From Candidatus Nitrosotalea sp. TS (lineage in GTDB: Archaea > Thermoproteota > Nitrososphaeria > Nitrososphaerales > Nitrosopumilaceae), in assembly GCF_011319465.1 (NCBI RefSeq), contig NZ_RCMB01000013.1, positions 1-64,000 on the forward strand: DNA of 64,000 nucleotides. Direction: 5' to 3'. Below are positions 16,831-27,854 of the stretch, piece by piece. The notes beneath the pieces were generated by a model. The model was not told where the DNA came from, did not search any database, and was given only the letters and a program-made list of their open reading frames with translations. Position numbers and translations under genes: made by a program. The stretch's first letter is position 1. Each line of letters opens with the position of its first letter.

Positions 16831-19800
16831 TATGGCTTGATTACACCGGTATCTACCAGATACTGTATTCCGCTGACAAAATCGCTGTCAGATATCTGAC
16901 CACTAGACCACCAGCCTGCATTGTTTTTAATCCATGCCGGAATGTGTTGCTGGACTTCCTGCGGGATGTTTGCATCAGATAATGCAGTTCCAGACTGCGA
17001 TGAGGGTGGAAGTTTGACTATTCCCTGCTGTACCATGTACTGTATACCATGTACAAATGTCATATCGTCTGTCTTTCCCTGGGACCACCAGCCTGCATTG
17101 TTTTTAATCCATGCCGGAACGGCAGTTTGTAGTTGTGGAGATGGCAAGGCCGAACTCTGTGTGGTATTAAGTATTTCCTGCGGCGCAGCTAGCGTGTTAT
17201 TTTTCTGCATATCTGCATTTCCTATAGCCGTTATAGCGTTCTGGAATATCATATCTGTGAACGCATTCTTCTTGTCTACCGCGCGTATTATGACATCCGT
17301 AGCCATTGGTTTCGCAATGGTAAAGTTGAAAACGGTCTGGAGATTCGACTGCACTGGTATGGAACTTACAGAGACCGATCCAAGTACAAAAAAGCCGTGA
17401 GGATCAGATATAATCACAGGTCCTGACGGTTCTTGATACGTTATGTATGTATCACTGTTCGATACAGAGTCCTCAGCTCCGCTCAGGTTCATGTACAGTG
17501 CAACATACGACAGGTATTGTGGCGAATGAAAAGGCGAGGTACTGAGCACCCCAAGTCTGATCTGACTGCCGGTCTGTGTCATTATTTGCTGACTCCCAGA
17601 TGCCATGATTCCTCCAAACCCACTAACCATAGTTTTACCTTGCATTGGGACTGCAACAACTCCAACGCCATTTATCGTGGGAGGAATGTCTACCACGTCG
17701 CTACCGCCACCAGTGACAGGTACAATTCCTCCAATTGCAAATGGCGAGTTGAAGGTTACTGTTGACGATGCATTATACGTATGTGGTCCGATCTGAAATA
17801 TGCTGGTTGGTATGGTCTCATTTGACTCGAAGATGCCGTCATTGTTTGCATCATGGAAGAGAGTTACATTGAGCGGTTTAAATCCTGCAGCTTCTGCCTG
17901 TGCATCCGTATAGACAAACGATATCAAGCAGCCTGATGCGCATGATGCACCATTGGATGTAGTGATATCAGTAGCGTTTCCAAGGAACTGGAATGAGGTC
18001 GAGCTTCCTATGACAGTCCTTGTGAATTGCACCTGTCCATCAACTCCGTTAGGCAGGTTAAGCGATGTAGTTATTCCTGATGGAAGTGTCGTAATGGCAG
18101 TAGCGTGATCTGACACGGACATGATATCGTCGAATATTCCAAAGGTACCTGACAGTAGAGGAGAGACTGACTGGGAACAGGCAGTAGTTCTATCTTGGTC
18201 CCTAATACACATATTATTTACTTGGACCGTTGTCTCACCAATTTGCGGACTGCCGTTTCCCGTGATATCATTTACGGTTATCTTGAATGTGGACGGATTT
18301 ATCCACTGTCCAGAATAATCACTTCCAAGGGAAGCCGAGAATGCAAACAGATTGTCTACTGCCGCCTTATCCAGTACTGAGTTTCCCGCTGTCTCGTTTG
18401 TCGGCTCATTGAACTGTACGGTTATAGTGTCACCGTCAATGTATCCCGAGCCGCTACCATCTGGATTATCTGCAACAAGTGCAGTTATGTACGGACCCTG
18501 TACAAGATCAAAGCTTCCACTCAAGGGTGGTGATGTGGAGTCTGACAAAAGTGATGTTCCCTGCACATTTTGCAGGTTTGCAGACTGGAGAACAGATATT
18601 GTGAGATATCCCACGGTCGGTGGCAGAGCCCCGGTAGTATCCGTTATTGTAATAAGAAATGTTGACGGATCTATCCACTGTCCGGTATAGGCATTGCCTA
18701 GGTTCTGTGAGAATGCAAACAGATTGTTGACTTGGTTGGTGCCAAGAATCAGCCTGCCTGTACCAGATGGCGGTTCGTTTGTCGGTTCGTTGAACTGTAC
18801 AGTTATGGTGTCACCGTCAGAGTATCCCGATGTTCCAGATGGGTTTGATGCAGTTATCTTTGATATGGATGGACCTGGCAGGTTACCAAAGCTTCCGGTG
18901 AGCAGCGGAGAAATAGATGCAGAGCAATCTGAGATCTCGGCTCGATCTTGGAGGCAGACAGGGTTTGTTTTTACCTTCAGTTGCAAGTGTCCTACCTCTA
19001 TGTTATCTGCCTTACTTGTGTCATCCAAGGTTATTACAAGCATAGATGGAGTTACCCAAGTACCGTGATATGCAATACCAAGTGATACGGGAGAACTATC
19101 CTGACTAAAAGTAAACAGGTTGTCAATATCTGCAGTGGTTTTCACTAGTGGTCTGTTTGTGTCGCTGTTAAACGCTACCGTTATGGTATCGCCTGCATCA
19201 TACCGACCGTTGTTTGATGGGTTTGAGGCGATTAGATTCGCTATGTAAGGACCTGGAGGACGAATACCAAGACTTCCAGTTATGACAGCAGAGGAACCAG
19301 AGGATATGGAATTGCCCTTGTCATTTTTGATATTGGCGGATGTCTCAGATGTTATTGTCGTACCAGATGTTGGGTCTGCTCCTCCTGCAGTATCTGTCAC
19401 GTTTATGAGAAATATCTTTGAGGTCATCCATTGTCCAGTATAAGATGTACCAATGGGCTGTGAAAAGGCAAAAAGATCATTTACGTGTGCGGTGTCAAGC
19501 ACAGTACTAGTAGAACCTGCGGTTGGTTTGTTTGTGCTGACCGAAAAGACGATGGTGAGGAGTGTGCCGTCATGGTAGCCATTATGACTTGGGTTTGATG
19601 CAGATGCATCGACGATAAATGGAGCATCCGGTGCGATAAATGAACCTGAAAGGGGTGGTGAGGTAGATGTGGAGCACATTGTATTCTCGGCCCTGTTTAA
19701 AAGGCATATCACGTCGGTATGCCTAACGGTAATGGTAGTAGAACCAACCACCGGTACGCTGCTGCCTGTGGTAGATGCTGTAATTACAAATGTTTTGGCA

Positions 19801-22800
19801 TCAGTCCACTGTCCTGTATATGTACCATCTATTTTTGGAGAGAAGGAAAAAAGATCATTTACGTGTGCGGTATCAAGCGTATTGGATGGATATGTGATGG
19901 AGCCATTTGTCGGCCTTGAAAAGATAACTGTCATCGTATCGGTTGACTGGTATCCTCCATGTAGTCCTCCAGGATTATCCGCAGAAAAGAGGGTTATTTC
20001 AGGTCCTACTCTTGCATCAAAGGAACCTGAAAGTGGCGGGGAGGTAGATGTGGAAAATGACGAAGTACCTGCAGCATTTGTCACCTGGTCTGGATTTACG
20101 GTTGCGACAAGGGCTCCAATGGATGGCGGAACAGCGTCGGGATCTGTAACCGTAATGACAAATATGCTCGGTTCTGTCCACATTCCTGTGTAGTCTGGTA
20201 CCCAGTGAATAGGGCTGACCGTTCTGGCTGAATGAGAACAATGCATCGACTCCGGCCTTGTCCTGAACTGTCGTACCTCCCGGTCTGTTTGTACCATCCG
20301 AGAATCTTATCGTAATGGTAACTCCGCTTGTATAACCGTTGGACGCGGTAGGATTGAATGCGGCCAGCGTCGTTATATATGGACCTGGGATTGTTCCAAA
20401 TGATCCTGAGAGTGGCGGGGAGGTAGATGTGGATGCAAGAGATGTACCGTCTGCACTCTTGAGGTTTGCAGCCCCGTTTACGGTTAGAGTCAGCCCATTA
20501 GCACCGGTCGTGGGCGCTGTCTGTACCGAAGTCTTTATTGTAATAAGTAATTCAGACGAGCTTAGCCATTGCCCAGTATAAGATGTACCAATGGGCTGTG
20601 AAAAGGCAAAGAGATTGTCCAAATCTCCTTTGGTAGCAACAGCTGGTTGGTTTGTCGGTTCGTTGAACTGTACATTTATCGTGGCTCCTGATGAATATCC
20701 TGCAGATGCAGGATTTCCTGCAACAAGCGATATTATTTGTGGGCCATTATTTTCAATAGAGAGCGTGTTTGATGCAAGGCCTTGAAGGCCTGTACCTAAT
20801 GCATTTGTAGCCTCGATACGGAACTGGTACAACGTACCGGATGTAAGACCTGATACTGTATATGATGTAGCGCTGCTAGCAGTGTTTGCAACAACAGGGC
20901 TCCATGTGGTACCGTCCGTAGAATAGTCTATTTCATACTGAATTATGGAATAGCCGTTTGAGATTGGGGCAATCCACGACAGGAACACACTTCCGCCAGG
21001 TTGTCCCATTATAGTAGGTGCTGTCGTTTGTGCAGGTACATCGCCTGCTGTCACTGCAAGTGATGACACTCCTGCAGAGCCCGTGCCAAGTTGGTTGATT
21101 GCCTCGATACGGAACTGGTACAACGTACCGGATGTAAGACCTGATACTGTATATGATGTAGCGCTGCTAGCAGTGTTTGCAACAACAGGGCTCCATGTGG
21201 TACCGCCGTCTGTCGAAGAATCAATCTCGTATCCAGTGATGCTGTAGCCATTTGAGATGGGGGCGTTCCATGATAGCGAGATCTTGTCCCCGGCAAGGGC
21301 GGATGCTGCAGGTGCTGTCGTTTGTGCAGGTACATCGCCTGCTACAGTACCGACTGTCGGACTTGATGCCAAACTAGTATCACCCGCATTGATGCTGCTA
21401 ATCTTGTAGAAATATTTGTCATTAATCGTGAGGCCTGAATCAACATAGGCTGTTGCGTTGGAAAATGTAAAGACTAGTGGTGTATTTGGCCAGTTGTTAC
21501 CGTCTGTACTTCTCTCTATCTTGTAACTTCTTATCTGTCCTGTACCTGAAGGAGGCGTCCAAGAGAGCAATATTTTTTCTCCAGCCTTAGCAGTAGTGGA
21601 AATGGGTGACGGTGGATCCGGGTATGTGTCAGTAGATGAGGTTCCAGAAGGAAGACTCTGTCCTCCAGAACTCAAGGCCGAAACACGGTATATGTACATG
21701 GTATTTGATAAAAGTCCGGTATCTGAATAAGATGTGGTGGCGGTGCCAGTGTTTGATGTCACGGCTGACCATGTACTGCCATCAATGCTTCGCTCTATCT
21801 CATATCCGGTGATGGTACCGGAGGGTGCAGCCCACGACAGATTGATCTGGGAAGTAGATATCGAGGTAGCAGACAATGATGATGGAGCAGTAGTTGTTGT
21901 TGTTGCGGAAGCAATAGATGAAGCGCTGCCTGTACCGCCATCCCCTATAGCAAAAATTCTGTAATAGTATGTCGTAGATGGGTTAAGTCCAGTATCTGAA
22001 TAAGATGTGGTGGCGGTGCCAGTGTTTGATGTCACGGCTGACCATGTACTGCCATCAATGCTTCGCTCTATCTTATATCCGGTGATGGTACCGGAGGGTG
22101 CAGCCCACGACAGATTGATCTTTGAATCAGATACGGTAGTTGCTGCTATATTTGGTGGAGATAGAGGTAATGTGGTTGTAGAAATTGGTGAAGATGGATT
22201 GCCTGTACCCAGTTCGTTTATTGCAGATACTCTGAAATAATACAACGTATTTGATGTAAGGCTGGATACAGTATATGATGTCAGCACAGGTTTAGCATTT
22301 GGTACCTCGGTCCATGTGTTTCCGTCCGTAGAATAATCTATTTCATACTGAATTATGGAATAGCTGTTTGAGATTGGGGCAATCCATGAGAGACTAGCAG
22401 ATGTTGTTGATGTCATAGATAATGTCAATCCTGTCGTTTGTGCAGGTACATCGCCTGCTGTCACTGCAAGTGATGACACTCCTGCAGAGCCCGTGCCAAG
22501 TTGGTTGATTGCCTCGATACGGAACTGGTACAACGTACCGGATGTAAGACCTGATACTGTATATGATGTAGCGCTGCTAGCAGTGTTTGCAACAACAGGG
22601 CTCCATGTGGTACCGCCGTCTGTCGAAGAATCAATCTCGTATCCAGTGATGCTGTAGCCATTTGAGATGGGGGCGTTCCATGATAGCGAGATCTTGTCCC
22701 CGGCAAGGGCGGATGCTGCAGGTGCTGTCGTTTGTGCAGGTACATCGCCTGCTGTCACTGCAAGTGATGACACTCCTGCAGAGCCCGTGCCAAGTTGGTT

Positions 22801-24429
22801 GATTGCCTCGATACGGAACTGGTACAACGTACCGGATGTAAGACCTGATACTGTATATGATGTAGCGCTGCTAGCAGTGTTTGCAACAACAGGGCTCCAT
22901 GTGGTACCGCCGTCTGTCGAAGAATCAATCTCGTATCCAGTGATGCTGTAGCCATTTGAGATGGGGGCGTTCCATGATAGCGAGATCTTGTCCCCGGCAA
23001 GGGCGGATGCTGCAGGTGCTGTCGTTTGTGCAGGTACATTGTCATAAACAAGCACACGATTATTGTTTGTATCTGCAATAGCTAGTTTTCCGCTCGAGTC
23101 AAATGCTATTCCGCCTGGATTGTTCAGTGTGCTGGCAGACAGGCAGTTATTATTGTCATCGTCATGATTGTCATTGCCGCAATCTCTGCCCTGGTCCCTA
23201 TTGTTGTTATTTGATACAAAGTCACTCTGGCCCAGTACTACGGTGGCGGCTTCGTCAGTTGTAAATCCGCTTCCCTTTGAATACATCAATACTCGGTTGT
23301 TCTGCGAGTCTGCCACCCAGAGGTTTCCTGCAGAATCAAATGCTATTCCGCCTGGATTGTTCAGTGTGCTGGCAGACAGGCAGTTATTATTGTCATCGTC
23401 ATGATTGTCATTGCCGCAATCTCTGCCCTGGTCCCTATTGTTGTTATTTGATACAAAGTCACTCTGGCCCAGTACTACGGTGGCGGCTTCGTCAGTTGTA
23501 AATCCGCTTCCCTTTGAATACATCAATACTCGGTTGTTCTGCGAGTCTGCCACCCAGAGGTTTCCTGCAGAATCAAATGCTATTCCGCCTGGATTGTTAA
23601 GCGAAGAGGCAGACAGCTGATCCTCGTCGTTGCTCTTTGATGTAAAGCTGTTCTGGCCAAGAACCATTGTTGCAGCAGCACCATTTGTACCAAGGTTTGT
23701 TTTTGAATACATCAATACTCGGTTGTTCTGCGAGTCTGCCACCCAGAGGTTTCCTGCAGAATCAAATGCTATTCCGCCTGGATTGTTCAGTGTGCTGGCA
23801 GACAGGCAGTTATTATTGTCATCGTCATGATTGTCATTGCCGCAATCTCTGCCCTGGTCCCTATTGTTGTTATTTGATACAAAGTCACTCTGGCCCAGTA
23901 CTACGGTGGCGGCTTCGTCAGTTGTAAATCCGCTTCCCTTTGAATACATCAATACTCGGTTGTTCTGCGAGTCTGCCACCCAGAGGTTTCCTGCAGAATC
24001 AAATGCTATTCCGCCTGGATTGTTAAGCGAAGAGGCAGACAGCTGATCCTCGTCGTTGCTCTTTGATGTAAAGCTGTTCTGGCCAAGAACCATTGTTGCA
24101 GCAGCACCATTTGTACCAAGGTTTGTTTTTGAATACATCAATACTCGGTTGTTCTGCGAGTCTGCCACCCAGAGGTTTCCGCTCGAGTCAAAAACATTTC
24201 CTTGTGGAGAGTTCAGGGTATTTTGTGCAGTGTCCTTTTCCCCTTTTGAAGTAAAATTTGGTTGTCCAAGAACTGTGGCGGCAGGCTGTCCATTGATGAT
24301 CGCCCATGATACTACAGGTATAATTTCTAATCCCGCCAAGAGAAGTATAAATGAAAAGACTAGAATGGACTTGCAGAAAGAATCAAAATGAAAGACAGTA
24401 GCAAGTCGTGTCATAGCATATTTTCCCAC
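16827..24429 (-). CDS. Giant exported NHL / fibronectin-III / Ig-like surface protein (one frameshift)
   Basis: About 2,533 residues after removing one base at 20197-20198, which restores YSLGTDYTGMWTEP. Order: N-terminal signal or anchor (about residues 14-42); NHL beta-propeller repeats with GNLWVADSQNNRVLMYS (about 50-460); eight fibronectin type III domains (about 460-1290); seven Ig-like modules of the form DNP..GY.DGDTITVQFNEPTN; a beta-rich non-repeated part; and two C-terminal WIKNNAGWW modules common in thaumarchaeal exported proteins. No catalytic site is seen; adhesion or cell-surface structure is inferred. GTG at 24429 or ATG at 24414 may start it. The DNA looks more G/C-rich than its neighbours and contains near-identical repeats. 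Confidence 0.87.
21031..21324 (-). repeat. 294 bp FN3-encoding repeat, copy A
   Basis: Encodes one 98-residue fibronectin III domain plus linker beginning VPAQTTAPAASALAGDKISL. It is nearly base-for-base identical to 22441-22734 and 22735-23028, while neighbouring FN3 domains differ strongly. Such identity at silent sites indicates recent duplication or gene conversion. Confidence 0.85.
22441..23028 (-). repeat. Two tandem 294 bp FN3-encoding repeats, copies B and C
   Basis: Copies at 22441-22734 and 22735-23028 lie head to tail and match the separate copy at 21031-21324. Each starts at TGCAGGTACA and encodes 98 residues, so gain or loss of a unit keeps the frame. Copy number may be wrong in an assembly. 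Confidence 0.87.
23101..24189 (-). repeat. NHL repeat array, 237 bp (A) and 189 bp (B) units in order A-A-B-A-B
   Basis: In plus-strand order the units are A 23101-23337, A 23338-23574, B 23575-23763, A 23764-24000, B 24001-24189, each beginning AAATGCTATTCCG (the last ends where the match fades). A encodes 79 residues including an Asp/Asn-rich insert (CGNDNHDDDNNNC) that could bind Ca2+; B encodes 63 residues with TSKSNDEDQLSASS instead. Copies are essentially identical at DNA level and all lengths are multiples of three. Confidence 0.87.
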
Positions 24430-24881
24430 ATTCTATTTTCGCAAACCCTCCAGTGCCAGATCTCCTGCACAATAATTAATTCCCAGTTACAGATAGATCT
24501 TCCTTTGGTAAAAGATAGGCAGGTAATTTTTGTAAACTCCGTCATCAAGTATCCTAGTTTCTTTCTTTTACTTGCTTGTCTATCATGTAAGATGAAGTTA
24601 TCATTCATGGGCTTAGTCCATCAATACAAGATACTGTCCAACTTTAATATTTCTTGCATGTTCAACACAACCAAATCGTTTGATTTGATCACAATACGCA
24701 AAATTTGGTGAATAGGTGCATAAAAAATCATAAAAAGAAGAATATTGTCAGTATTTGAGGGCGGAGTATATTTTCCAGTCTCCTGATAGTTTGCAAACTC
24801 GTGTGCCAGACGACTATGTCTTGGCATGTCACAAGCTTAACATTGACAATTGCCTTCAAATAAATTGTGCCCAATCCTCAG
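24430..24881. other. 452 bp stretch without a convincing gene
   Basis: This gap lies upstream of the giant gene. It holds A/T-rich boxes, including TTAATTAT about 40-50 bases before the giant gene's start, which is its likely promoter region. A 68-codon minus-strand frame at 24621-24827 exists but has no family features. No RNA structure was recognised. Confidence 0.5.
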
Positions 24882-25050
24882 TTATTTTAAAATCAGGACA
24901 AAACCATCATTTTTTGATTCTAGTCTTACAAGCCTGGTCTTTTGGCAATCTAAGATACATCAGGAAATCATCAATGGTGGAATCATCTTGAAGCGTATAT
25001 TTTTTTCCTTGAAACTCGATGGATACCGTTTTCTTAGTTATTGTTTCCAT
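24882..25050 (-). CDS. Small unknown protein, about 55 aa (frame broken)
   Basis: ATG at 25050 opens a frame reading KKTVSIEFQGKKYTLQDDST, then IDDFLMYLRLPKDQ; it stops at 24907 in the direct frame. Removing one G of the GG after the CAG codon continues as LVRLESKNDGFVLILK to TAA 24882-24884. The corrected version is 55 residues and 169 bases long (3n+1). The strand-strand-helix-strand-strand pattern looks like a real small fold. I do not recognise a family. An A/T box lies about 20 bases upstream. Confidence 0.55.
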
Positions 25051-25161
25051 GCGATGTTCTTATGATAAATTATCTACTTTATATCCTTTATTATGTATTT
25101 GATCATCTGATCACTTTATTCTCATTGTATTTATGTGCCCAAAACCGAGTCTTCACAGGTT

Positions 25162-25257
25162 GCCAGGTTAGCCAAGCGGTACGGCGACCGCCTCGAGATC
25201 ACATACAAGGTAGCGGTTGTGCTTCTGCACTCAGGGGTTCGAATCCCTTACCTGGCG
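25162..25257 (+). tRNA. tRNA-Ser(CGA) with a 14-nt intron
   Basis: Acceptor GCCAGGT pairs with ACCTGGC, followed by discriminator G as in archaeal tRNA-Ser. D stem is GCC/GGC. Anticodon stem ACCGC/GCGGT encloses 21 bases: CTCGAG, then 14 extra bases (25198-25211), then A. Removing those gives a normal loop with anticodon CGA at 25194-25196 and an intron at the canonical 37/38 position. A long variable arm (GTGC-TTCT-GCAC) and the T arm with GGTTCGAAT confirm a class II tRNA. A T7 run follows at about 25264 as likely terminator. Confidence 0.93.
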
Positions 25258-25391
25258 CTGACCTTTTTTTATTCATGGTCTTGATACAAGATGCGCGTTA
25301 TGAATCAATCAAAAGCAACATACAGAAAATATTACATGTGCAAAGTCAGTTTCGCCAAGACATGTGACATAATCAAAAAATCATTGTATTT

Positions 25392-25700
25392 TCAGTCATG
25401 TTTTGGACCAACCATTTCATCACTTTTTACATTCTGATCCCATCTGCCCTTAATACCTTTGAAGATAAGGTACACGCCTCCTCCAATGATACACAATGCA
25501 AGACCAAGATGCAGGAGCGCGTCTTGTTCTTGTTGTACGCAATTAACATGTATTGCCGTTCCAGAGGAATAATCATAACAATCATCAAACTGGTTTTTTT
25601 GTATAGAAATCTGATTATATTGTGAGCCTGCCATGCCAGCAATATAAAAGCCTGCGAAGATAATTAGAGATCCTATCAGTATTAGCCTGATATCGCTCAC
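25392..25700 (-). CDS. Small two-TM membrane protein, 102 aa
   Basis: Two hydrophobic segments (about residues 5-25 LILIGSLIIFAGFYIAG and 64-84 LGLALCIIGGGVYLIF) bracket a polar loop with two cysteines (C41, C54) that could pair outside the cell. The C-terminus is charged. I do not recognise a family. It is divergent from the coiled-coil gene across a 53-base promoter gap. Confidence 0.65.
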   Translation of the reverse strand: MSDIRLILIGSLIIFAGFYIAGMAGSQYNQISIQKNQFDDCYDYSSGTAIHVNCVQQEQDALLHLGLALCIIGGGVYLIFKGIKGRWDQNVKSDEMVGPKHD

Positions 25701-25753
25701 AGCGGTATTTTCTTATGCATAATATTTAACGTTGTGACATACTATCTTTAGTG

Positions 25754-27034
25754 ATGGTCTTCGGCTTTGGAAAGAAAAAAACAGTGGAAAATCCAGTCAG
25801 TCCAGTTCAGCACCAAAGAGAGGTTGCCTTACAAGAGATCCCAGCAATCATCAAAGAACTTGAGGTCCCTCGCATATCAAATATCCTTCAAGAAGCCAAA
25901 CGGCTAAAAACAGAGATCGAATTGAATCGAAAAGACATCCATGGCATAGTTTTGCATTTAGAATCAGACGACCTAAAACTTGATGATGTGGACAAGAATC
26001 TAAAGACAGTTGGAAAAAGAGGCAAAGATGCAGTAGTGGCAACCATCAAGAAAGAAACTAGCGGCAGACTAACCAATATCGAGAGATATGATGATGTGGT
26101 AGCAGTCAATAATGAAGTTAATCAGACACTCAAGAGAATCGGAGATATTTTAGGATTACATACAAGAGTGATGCATGTTTTTGCAAGAAAATATGCGGAT
26201 AAACTCAAAGAGGAGATTGCAAAGCTTGCTCAAAATAGAAACGCCCTGCAGATGTTAATAAATGGACAAGAGAATTTCAAATCCAATTCTGAATCCATAC
26301 TTGATCTCATCAAGAAAATGGATGAATTGAAAATCAAAGAAAGGCAAAAAAATCACAGGTTGACCGAGATTAGACATGAGAAAAGTGAGACGTTGCAAAC
26401 CATTACAAGACTTGAGCTAGAAATATCAGGATTGAAGGCAAAACCTGAGCATAGAGAATTCTTAGAAGTGCGAAAAAAAATAGATTTGTTATCTCAAGAA
26501 AAACAGGAAATAAAAGGGAAAATAGATGCTCAGTTTACCAAAATTTCAAGGCCGCTCAGCAAGTATAGTTATGTTTCTTCATTTGACAAACCAATGAAAA
26601 AATTGATGGAAGAACTTATTTCTGATCCCTATGAAGTCATTTCAGCTCACAACAAAGAACCAGTAATTGAGATTTTACAGGCAACTGCAAAGTCAGTGGT
26701 GGCAGGAAATGTTTCAGTAAAAGATTCAGACAAGTCAATAGAATTAATCGAAGAAACAATAGATAGACTGGATGAATTTTTAAAACTAAAAACTTCTTTT
26801 GCAAAAAAGATCTCAGAACTAGAAGCAAGTCTAAACGTATTTGACATAAAAACACTAGAAGGAAAGGAAAAAGAACTTGAAAAGACAAGATCAAACATAG
26901 TTGATTTGGAAGCATCCAGTGAAAAAATAGGAAAAGAGATCAAAGAAAACGAGTCAGAGCACAATGCCATAAAATTAGAGATAGAAGCAAAGACGACTCA
27001 ACTAAATAATGGAAAAGTCGTCATTAAAACATAG
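25754..27034 (+). CDS. Long coiled-coil protein, 426 aa
   Basis: Nearly the whole chain is charged helix with heptad patterning (KELEVPRISNILQEAKRLK and many similar blocks), broken near residues 100-170 by a more globular segment (LGLHTRVMHVFARKYADKL). There are no Walker motifs, so it is not an SMC ATPase despite the look. The basic N-terminus (FGFGKKK) has no membrane segment. GTG at 25751 is the longest start; ATG at 25754 follows at once. It heads a same-strand group with JAMM, zinc-ribbon and unknown genes. Structural or scaffold role is only a guess. Confidence 0.72.
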   Translation: MVFGFGKKKTVENPVSPVQHQREVALQEIPAIIKELEVPRISNILQEAKRLKTEIELNRKDIHGIVLHLESDDLKLDDVDKNLKTVGKRGKDAVVATIKKETSGRLTNIERYDDVVAVNNEVNQTLKRIGDILGLHTRVMHVFARKYADKLKEEIAKLAQNRNALQMLINGQENFKSNSESILDLIKKMDELKIKERQKNHRLTEIRHEKSETLQTITRLELEISGLKAKPEHREFLEVRKKIDLLSQEKQEIKGKIDAQFTKISRPLSKYSYVSSFDKPMKKLMEELISDPYEVISAHNKEPVIEILQATAKSVVAGNVSVKDSDKSIELIEETIDRLDEFLKLKTSFAKKISELEASLNVFDIKTLEGKEKELEKTRSNIVDLEASSEKIGKEIKENESEHNAIKLEIEAKTTQLNNGKVVIKT

Positions 27035-27087
27035 AATTGAAACCTCTATTTTCTAAGGTTAATTAGTTTCCACGTAAAGGTTATACT

Positions 27088-27495
27088 GTGATATTTAAGA
27101 GAACGCAACGAGTACGTAGAACCGTTACTATAACTAAACAAATCCGGGACGGAATTCTTACTTACTGCAAGATGAACCATCCAAATGAGGGAATTCTCAT
27201 TTTACGCGGCAAATACAAGAAAGGGCAGGTCTTAGTCGATGGTCTGGTCATACCTCCATTCTCACACACTGGACCTACATTTGCAGGTTTTCCACATTCA
27301 TTTCTACCTCTAGATGCCAGCTATGTTGGCACCGTTCATTCACATCCAAGCGGGGTAGCAAAGCCTTCTGTCACAGATCTGCACAATTTTTTTGGTTTTG
27401 TTTCAATAATTGTGCAGTCCCCGTATGATGATAATGACGTGTTTGCATATGATAGGGATGGAAATCTACTTGAAATCACAATAAGTTTGGATTAA
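27088..27495 (+). CDS. JAMM/MPN metalloprotease-like protein, 135 aa
   Basis: A compact JAB1/MPN domain. The metal motif HSHPSGVAKPSVTD is intact (two His and the Asp), and the upstream catalytic Glu lies in NEGILILRG (about residue 31). Such proteins cleave isopeptide bonds or release ubiquitin-like modifiers (SAMPs) in archaea. No SAMP-like beta-grasp gene ending in Gly-Gly is adjacent. The start is GTG at 27088. It lies between the coiled-coil gene and a zinc-ribbon membrane protein gene on the same strand. Confidence 0.88.
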   Translation: MIFKRTQRVRRTVTITKQIRDGILTYCKMNHPNEGILILRGKYKKGQVLVDGLVIPPFSHTGPTFAGFPHSFLPLDASYVGTVHSHPSGVAKPSVTDLHNFFGFVSIIVQSPYDDNDVFAYDRDGNLLEITISLD

Positions 27496-27534
27496 TCATG
27501 ACAAAAATTTATAAGCTTTTTGCTATAACAGGTA

Positions 27535-27846
27535 ATGTTGATAAATTACAAGACTTACCTCATTTTCCTTTTTGGATCACTTGCAGTTAGCATAGGGCTA
27601 CAGATGCTTTTGCCGTGGCCATTTGGCTTGATAGCAGCATTAGCGATTTTCATAGTATTTCCTCTCTTCTTGAGAAATAGAGCGCTCAAAAGAATGGGAG
27701 GGATGGGGACAGATACTGGTAGCGGTGGTGGAGGATTCTTCGGTCAAGGCCAAGGAGTCAAGTACATCTGTCTTGCATGCAACAATAGATTCAAGGGCGG
27801 TACCTGTCCAAGATGTGGCTCTAAGATGAAAAGAGCAGACTTTTAA
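27535..27846 (+). CDS. Membrane protein with C-terminal zinc ribbon, 103 aa
   Basis: Two close hydrophobic segments (residues about 7-24 and 27-45) form a membrane hairpin, followed by a basic patch (RNRALKRMGG), a glycine-rich linker, and a four-cysteine zinc ribbon (CLAC...CPRC). The arrangement is shared with the 82 aa protein at 47480-47728. Its role is unknown; a membrane-tethered nucleic-acid or protein-binding module is possible. ATG at 27535 follows an A/T-rich box, and the next gene starts 8 bases after its stop. Confidence 0.72.
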   Translation: MLINYKTYLIFLFGSLAVSIGLQMLLPWPFGLIAALAIFIVFPLFLRNRALKRMGGMGTDTGSGGGGFFGQGQGVKYICLACNNRFKGGTCPRCGSKMKRADF

Positions 27847-27854
27847 AATTTAAA

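Noticed and set aside
21051-23078. Repeated 94-107 codon frames inside the FN3 region
   Set aside because: Alternative-frame shadows created by the identical 294 bp repeats.
23101-24189. CRISPR array suggested by regular near-identical repeats
   Set aside because: Units are 189-237 bp, in frame and encode NHL repeats; there are no short repeats with unique spacers.
24621-24827. 68-codon minus-strand frame in the gap upstream of the giant gene
   Set aside because: Composition is not protein-like and no promoter or homology signal is visible.
25275-25367. 30-codon plus-strand frame just after the tRNA-Ser gene
   Set aside because: No promoter or family features, and the length is within chance.
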